Source: Nitrospirota bacterium (lineage in GTDB: Bacteria; Nitrospirota; Nitrospiria; JACQBZ01). Taken from it: 6,966 bases of DNA. Shown in pieces: positions 4,763 to 6,966 of this stretch. Location: assembly GCA_016198945.1 (NCBI GenBank), contig JACQHO010000186.1, forward strand, positions 1-6,966, given 5' to 3'. The first letter of the stretch is position 1; the number at the start of each line of letters is the position of its first letter. Both the position numbers and the translations under genes were made by a program. The notes beneath the pieces are model-generated. The model ran no database searches and had not been told where the DNA came from. It saw only the letters and a list, made by a program, of their open reading frames with translations.

Positions 4763-6169
4763 TTAATCGATCAGATTATAGCGTTTGAGTTTATTGTAAA
4801 GCGTGGCACGACTGATTCCCAGAAGCTTGGCGGCGCGGGACCGGTTTCCCCGGGCCTGTTGAGTGGCGGCCGCGATCTTTTCTTTCTCGACCGTTTCGGT
4901 CGTCGTCCGGATGACCTGGCGCAAAGGATCTCCGGATTCCTCCTTTACCGGCTCCATAAAAAGAGCGTCCGTGGTGATCTCGGCGCCCTGACTCATCAAA
5001 ACGGCGCGCTCGATCACGTTTTCCAGCTCCCTGACATTGCCCGGCCACGGCGCATCGGCCAACAACCGCATCGCCTTGGGGGAGATCCATTTGATCTCCA
5101 GCCGATTCCGCTCGCAATATTTCCGGATGAAGTGATCGGCCAGGAGGGGGATGTCCTCTTTCCGCTGCCTCAGAGGCGGGATCATGATCGGCACGACGGC
5201 CAGACGGTAATAAAGATCCTCCCGAAAAGCCTTTTGCTCGACGTTTTTTTTCAAATCCTTATTGGTCGCGGCCAGGACGCGAACGTCCATCTTGATCGTC
5301 TTGTTGCTTCCCACCGGCCGAATCTCGTTTTCCTGCAGGACCCTCAACAGTTTGGACTGAAAGGCCGCCGTCGTATCCCCGATTTCATCCAGCAGGAGCG
5401 TCCCGCCATGGGCCTCCTCGAAAAGCCCCTTCTTATTGCTGATCGCCCCGGTGAAGGAGCCGCGCACATGGCCGAACAGCTCGCTTTCGAGCAGGGTCTC
5501 GGGCAGGGCCCCGCAGTCGATCGTGACAAAGGGGCGGTCGCGCCGCGCGCTTTGCTGATGGATCGACCGAGCGACCAACTCCTTCCCGGTGCCGGATTCT
5601 CCATGGATCAGAATCGTGGTGTTGCTGCCGGCCACGCGCTGAATCAGATGATACAGATCCCGCATCGGCTTGCTGCGGCCGATGAAGTTGGCCGAGCCGC
5701 TTTCCATTCCGACTCTCTCCCGAAGGTGCTCCACCTCACGGGTCAGCCGATGCAGGTCCAGCGCCTTTTTCACCGTCATCTTGATCTCTTCATTGTTGAT
5801 CGGCTTGGTGAGATAGTCGTAAGCCCCCTCCTTCATGGCCGCCACGGCCGAATCGATGGTTCCATGCGCCGTGAGCATGATGCAGGGCAACGTCGGAACC
5901 AGGCTTTTCACCTTCTTTAACAATTCCAATCCGCTCAAGCCAGGCATCTTCAGGTCCGCGATCAGCAGATCAAACCACTCCGTCCCCAGCATTTTAACGG
6001 CCTCTTCACCGGAAGAGGCCGTCGCCACCTCATAGCCCTCTTTTTCAAGGACCTTTTTGAAAAGACCCAGCATGTTCGGTTCATCGTCAACCACCAGAAT
6101 CCTCTCGGGCAGAATCCTCTCGGGCAGAATCTTTTCGGGCTCGATTCGGTCAGGGGATGATGACTTCAT
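4763..6169 (-). CDS. NtrC-family sigma-54-dependent response regulator
   Basis: 468 residues from ATG 6169, full length for the family. Receiver domain about 24-137: acidic pair D28/D29, phosphoacceptor D72 (IADLKMPG), T100 and K122. AAA+ domain about 162-385: Walker A GESGTGKE (190-197), sigma-54 contact loop GSFTGA (237-242, serine where GAFTGA is usual), Walker B LLLDEIGD (258-265), sensor ATN (301-303) and arginine-finger region FREDLYYRL. A Fis-type helix-turn-helix closes the protein (about 430-468: NRSRAAKLLGISRATLYNKL). The first 23 residues carry an unusual PEKIL-PERIL-PERIL repeat before the first receiver strand. The start is set by AAGGAGG (6186-6180) inside the kinase gene; upstream in-frame starts would lie deep in that gene. 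When phosphorylated by the adjacent kinase it should oligomerise on enhancers and drive sigma-54 transcription. Confidence 0.96.
   Translation of the reverse strand: MKSSSPDRIEPEKILPERILPERILVVDDEPNMLGLFKKVLEKEGYEVATASSGEEAVKMLGTEWFDLLIADLKMPGLSGLELLKKVKSLVPTLPCIMLTAHGTIDSAVAAMKEGAYDYLTKPINNEEIKMTVKKALDLHRLTREVEHLRERVGMESGSANFIGRSKPMRDLYHLIQRVAGSNTTILIHGESGTGKELVARSIHQQSARRDRPFVTIDCGALPETLLESELFGHVRGSFTGAISNKKGLFEEAHGGTLLLDEIGDTTAAFQSKLLRVLQENEIRPVGSNKTIKMDVRVLAATNKDLKKNVEQKAFREDLYYRLAVVPIMIPPLRQRKEDIPLLADHFIRKYCERNRLEIKWISPKAMRLLADAPWPGNVRELENVIERAVLMSQGAEITTDALFMEPVKEESGDPLRQVIRTTTETVEKEKIAAATQQARGNRSRAAKLLGISRATLYNKLKRYNLID
6096..6140 (-). repeat. Three tandem 15-bp repeats in the regulator N-terminus
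   Basis: The forward-strand unit AGAATCCTCTCGGGC occurs at 6096-6110 and 6111-6125 identically and at 6126-6140 with two substitutions (CCTC to CTTT). The unit length preserves frame and encodes PE(K/R)IL three times on the minus strand. Replication slippage could add or remove copies without a frameshift. Confidence 0.85.
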
Positions 6170-6966
6170 TGCGCGCAGCCCTCCTTCGGTCCACCGGAAG
6201 ATTAAGATAAAAGGTGGTTCCCTTCCCCGGAACGCTCTCGGCCGAGATCCTTCCACCGTGGGCCTCCATGATACTCTTGCAGATCGAGAGCCCGAGCCCC
6301 ATCCCTTTTTTGCTCTTCGTCGTGAAGAACGGATGGAATATTTTGGACAGATGGTCCGGAGCAATCCCTTGACCGGTGTCGTTCACGGCAATGATCACCT
6401 CGTCCTGTCCGGCCGGACTGTCTTTCCGATCCTCGATGGACGAGGCCGGCTTGGTTGTCAGGCCGACCGTCAACGTTCCTCCGGACGGCATCGCCTCGAT
6501 CGCGTTGAAAAAGAGATTGACCATCACCTGCCCCATCTGTTGAACATCCACCCATATTTTTGGAAGCCCGTTCGAATCCTCGATCACGGGCCGAATCCGG
6601 ACCTTATGGAAACGGGTCGAGAGCAGATCGATGCTTTTCCGGACCAGTTCCATCGGCTCCATCTGCGTGAACTGGGGAGGGGTTTGCCGTCCAAAATCGA
6701 GAAGGTCCTGCATGATTTTTTTGCACCGCCGTGCCTCCTCTTCGATGATCTTCACGGACTGGTATCGGGAATCCGCCGGATCCACCTCGGTCAAAAGATC
6801 CTGGGCGAACCCGATCACGATTCCGAGCGGATTATTGAACTCATGCGCAAGCGAGGCCGTCATCTCTCCGAAGGAGATCAGCCGTTCCGAAAGAATAAGC
6901 TGCCGCTCCTGGTCATGGGCCAGATTTCGCAACCGCCGCTCGCTCTCCCGAAGCGCCTCCTCCATC
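6150..6966 (-). CDS. Sensor histidine kinase (NtrB-like HisKA/HATPase_c), N-terminus beyond window
   Basis: 271 residues are visible from the first methionine at 6965. The frame probably continues upstream, since the opening MEEALRESERRLRNLA looks like the helix that joins a PAS or other sensor domain to the catalytic core. HisKA phosphoacceptor H41 lies in SLAHEFNNPLG, typical of the NtrB/AtoS class that partners NtrC-type regulators. The ATPase domain has the N box (NLFFNAIEAM, N154), G1 DTGQGI (196-201), F box FHPFFTTK (210-217) and G2 GMGLGLS (221-227). No membrane segment is present in the visible part, so location and signal are unknown. Its last 20 nt overlap the regulator gene and contain that gene's start, indicating co-transcription and probable coupling. 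Confidence 0.95.
   Translation of the reverse strand, partial: MEEALRESERRLRNLAHDQERQLILSERLISFGEMTASLAHEFNNPLGIVIGFAQDLLTEVDPADSRYQSVKIIEEEARRCKKIMQDLLDFGRQTPPQFTQMEPMELVRKSIDLLSTRFHKVRIRPVIEDSNGLPKIWVDVQQMGQVMVNLFFNAIEAMPSGGTLTVGLTTKPASSIEDRKDSPAGQDEVIIAVNDTGQGIAPDHLSKIFHPFFTTKSKKGMGLGLSICKSIMEAHGGRISAESVPGKGTTFYLNLPVDRRRAARNEVIIP
6180..6186 (-). promoter_or_regulatory. Ribosome binding site deciding the response-regulator start
   Basis: AAGGAGG on the minus strand, within the kinase coding region, lies 10 nt before ATG 6169. It supports the 468-residue product over longer in-frame versions that would extend up to 65 codons into the kinase gene. Confidence 0.7.

Noticed and set aside
4646..5920. 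A 424-codon open frame on the plus strand
   Set aside because: It lies antisense to the response regulator, whose motifs are complete, and gives a low-complexity product without recognisable domains. High GC explains the lack of stops.
6170..6364. Longer response-regulator start up to 6364
   Set aside because: The extra 65 codons lie within the kinase ATPase domain gene in another frame; AAGGAGG before ATG 6169 and the receiver-domain position fit the shorter protein.

Overview
This GC-rich window (roughly 57-60% G+C by eye) comes from a bacterial chromosome. Every supported gene lies on the minus strand, so transcription runs from high to low coordinates. No RNA gene, mobile element or CRISPR array was seen. 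The lineage cannot be fixed from this sequence. A sigma-54 two-component system, a BCAM0308-family protein and strong AAGGAGG ribosome binding sites would fit Nitrospirota, a deltaproteobacterial lineage or a similar Gram-negative environmental bacterium; this is a guess.

Layout in order of transcription. (1) 6966-6150: C-terminal part of a sensor histidine kinase, cut by the window edge. (2) 6169-4763: an NtrC-type sigma-54 response regulator overlapping the kinase by 20 nt. (3) 4762-4474: a regulatory intergenic region with two matching dyad sites (candidate enhancers), AT-rich inverted repeats and an exact-consensus sigma-54 promoter (4545-4530). (4) 4473-1: a seven-gene run in one direction with short gaps: CBS-pair protein, YbaK-type aminoacyl-tRNA deacylase, BCAM0308-family zinc-ribbon protein, Hsp20 small heat-shock protein, a 70-residue zinc-ribbon protein, a universal stress protein (Usp), and a P2A-type (Ca2+-ATPase-like) cation pump cut by the left edge. 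Usp and the pump share one base (TAATG).

How they fit together. The likely circuit is kinase to response regulator to sigma-54 holoenzyme at the CBS promoter to a stress-protection operon. The content (CBS pair, Hsp20, Usp, Ca2+-type P-ATPase) resembles the DosR dormancy regulon of Mycobacterium tuberculosis (hrp1, hspX, Usp genes, ctpF). It also resembles the low-oxygen-activated lxa locus of Burkholderia cenocepacia, which by recollection contains BCAM0308. Here the set appears to be controlled by a sigma-54 enhancer-binding regulator rather than a LuxR/NarL-type one. This cis-encoded regulator, enhancer, promoter and stress-operon unit is the most interesting content of the window. The low-oxygen signal is inferred by analogy, not seen.
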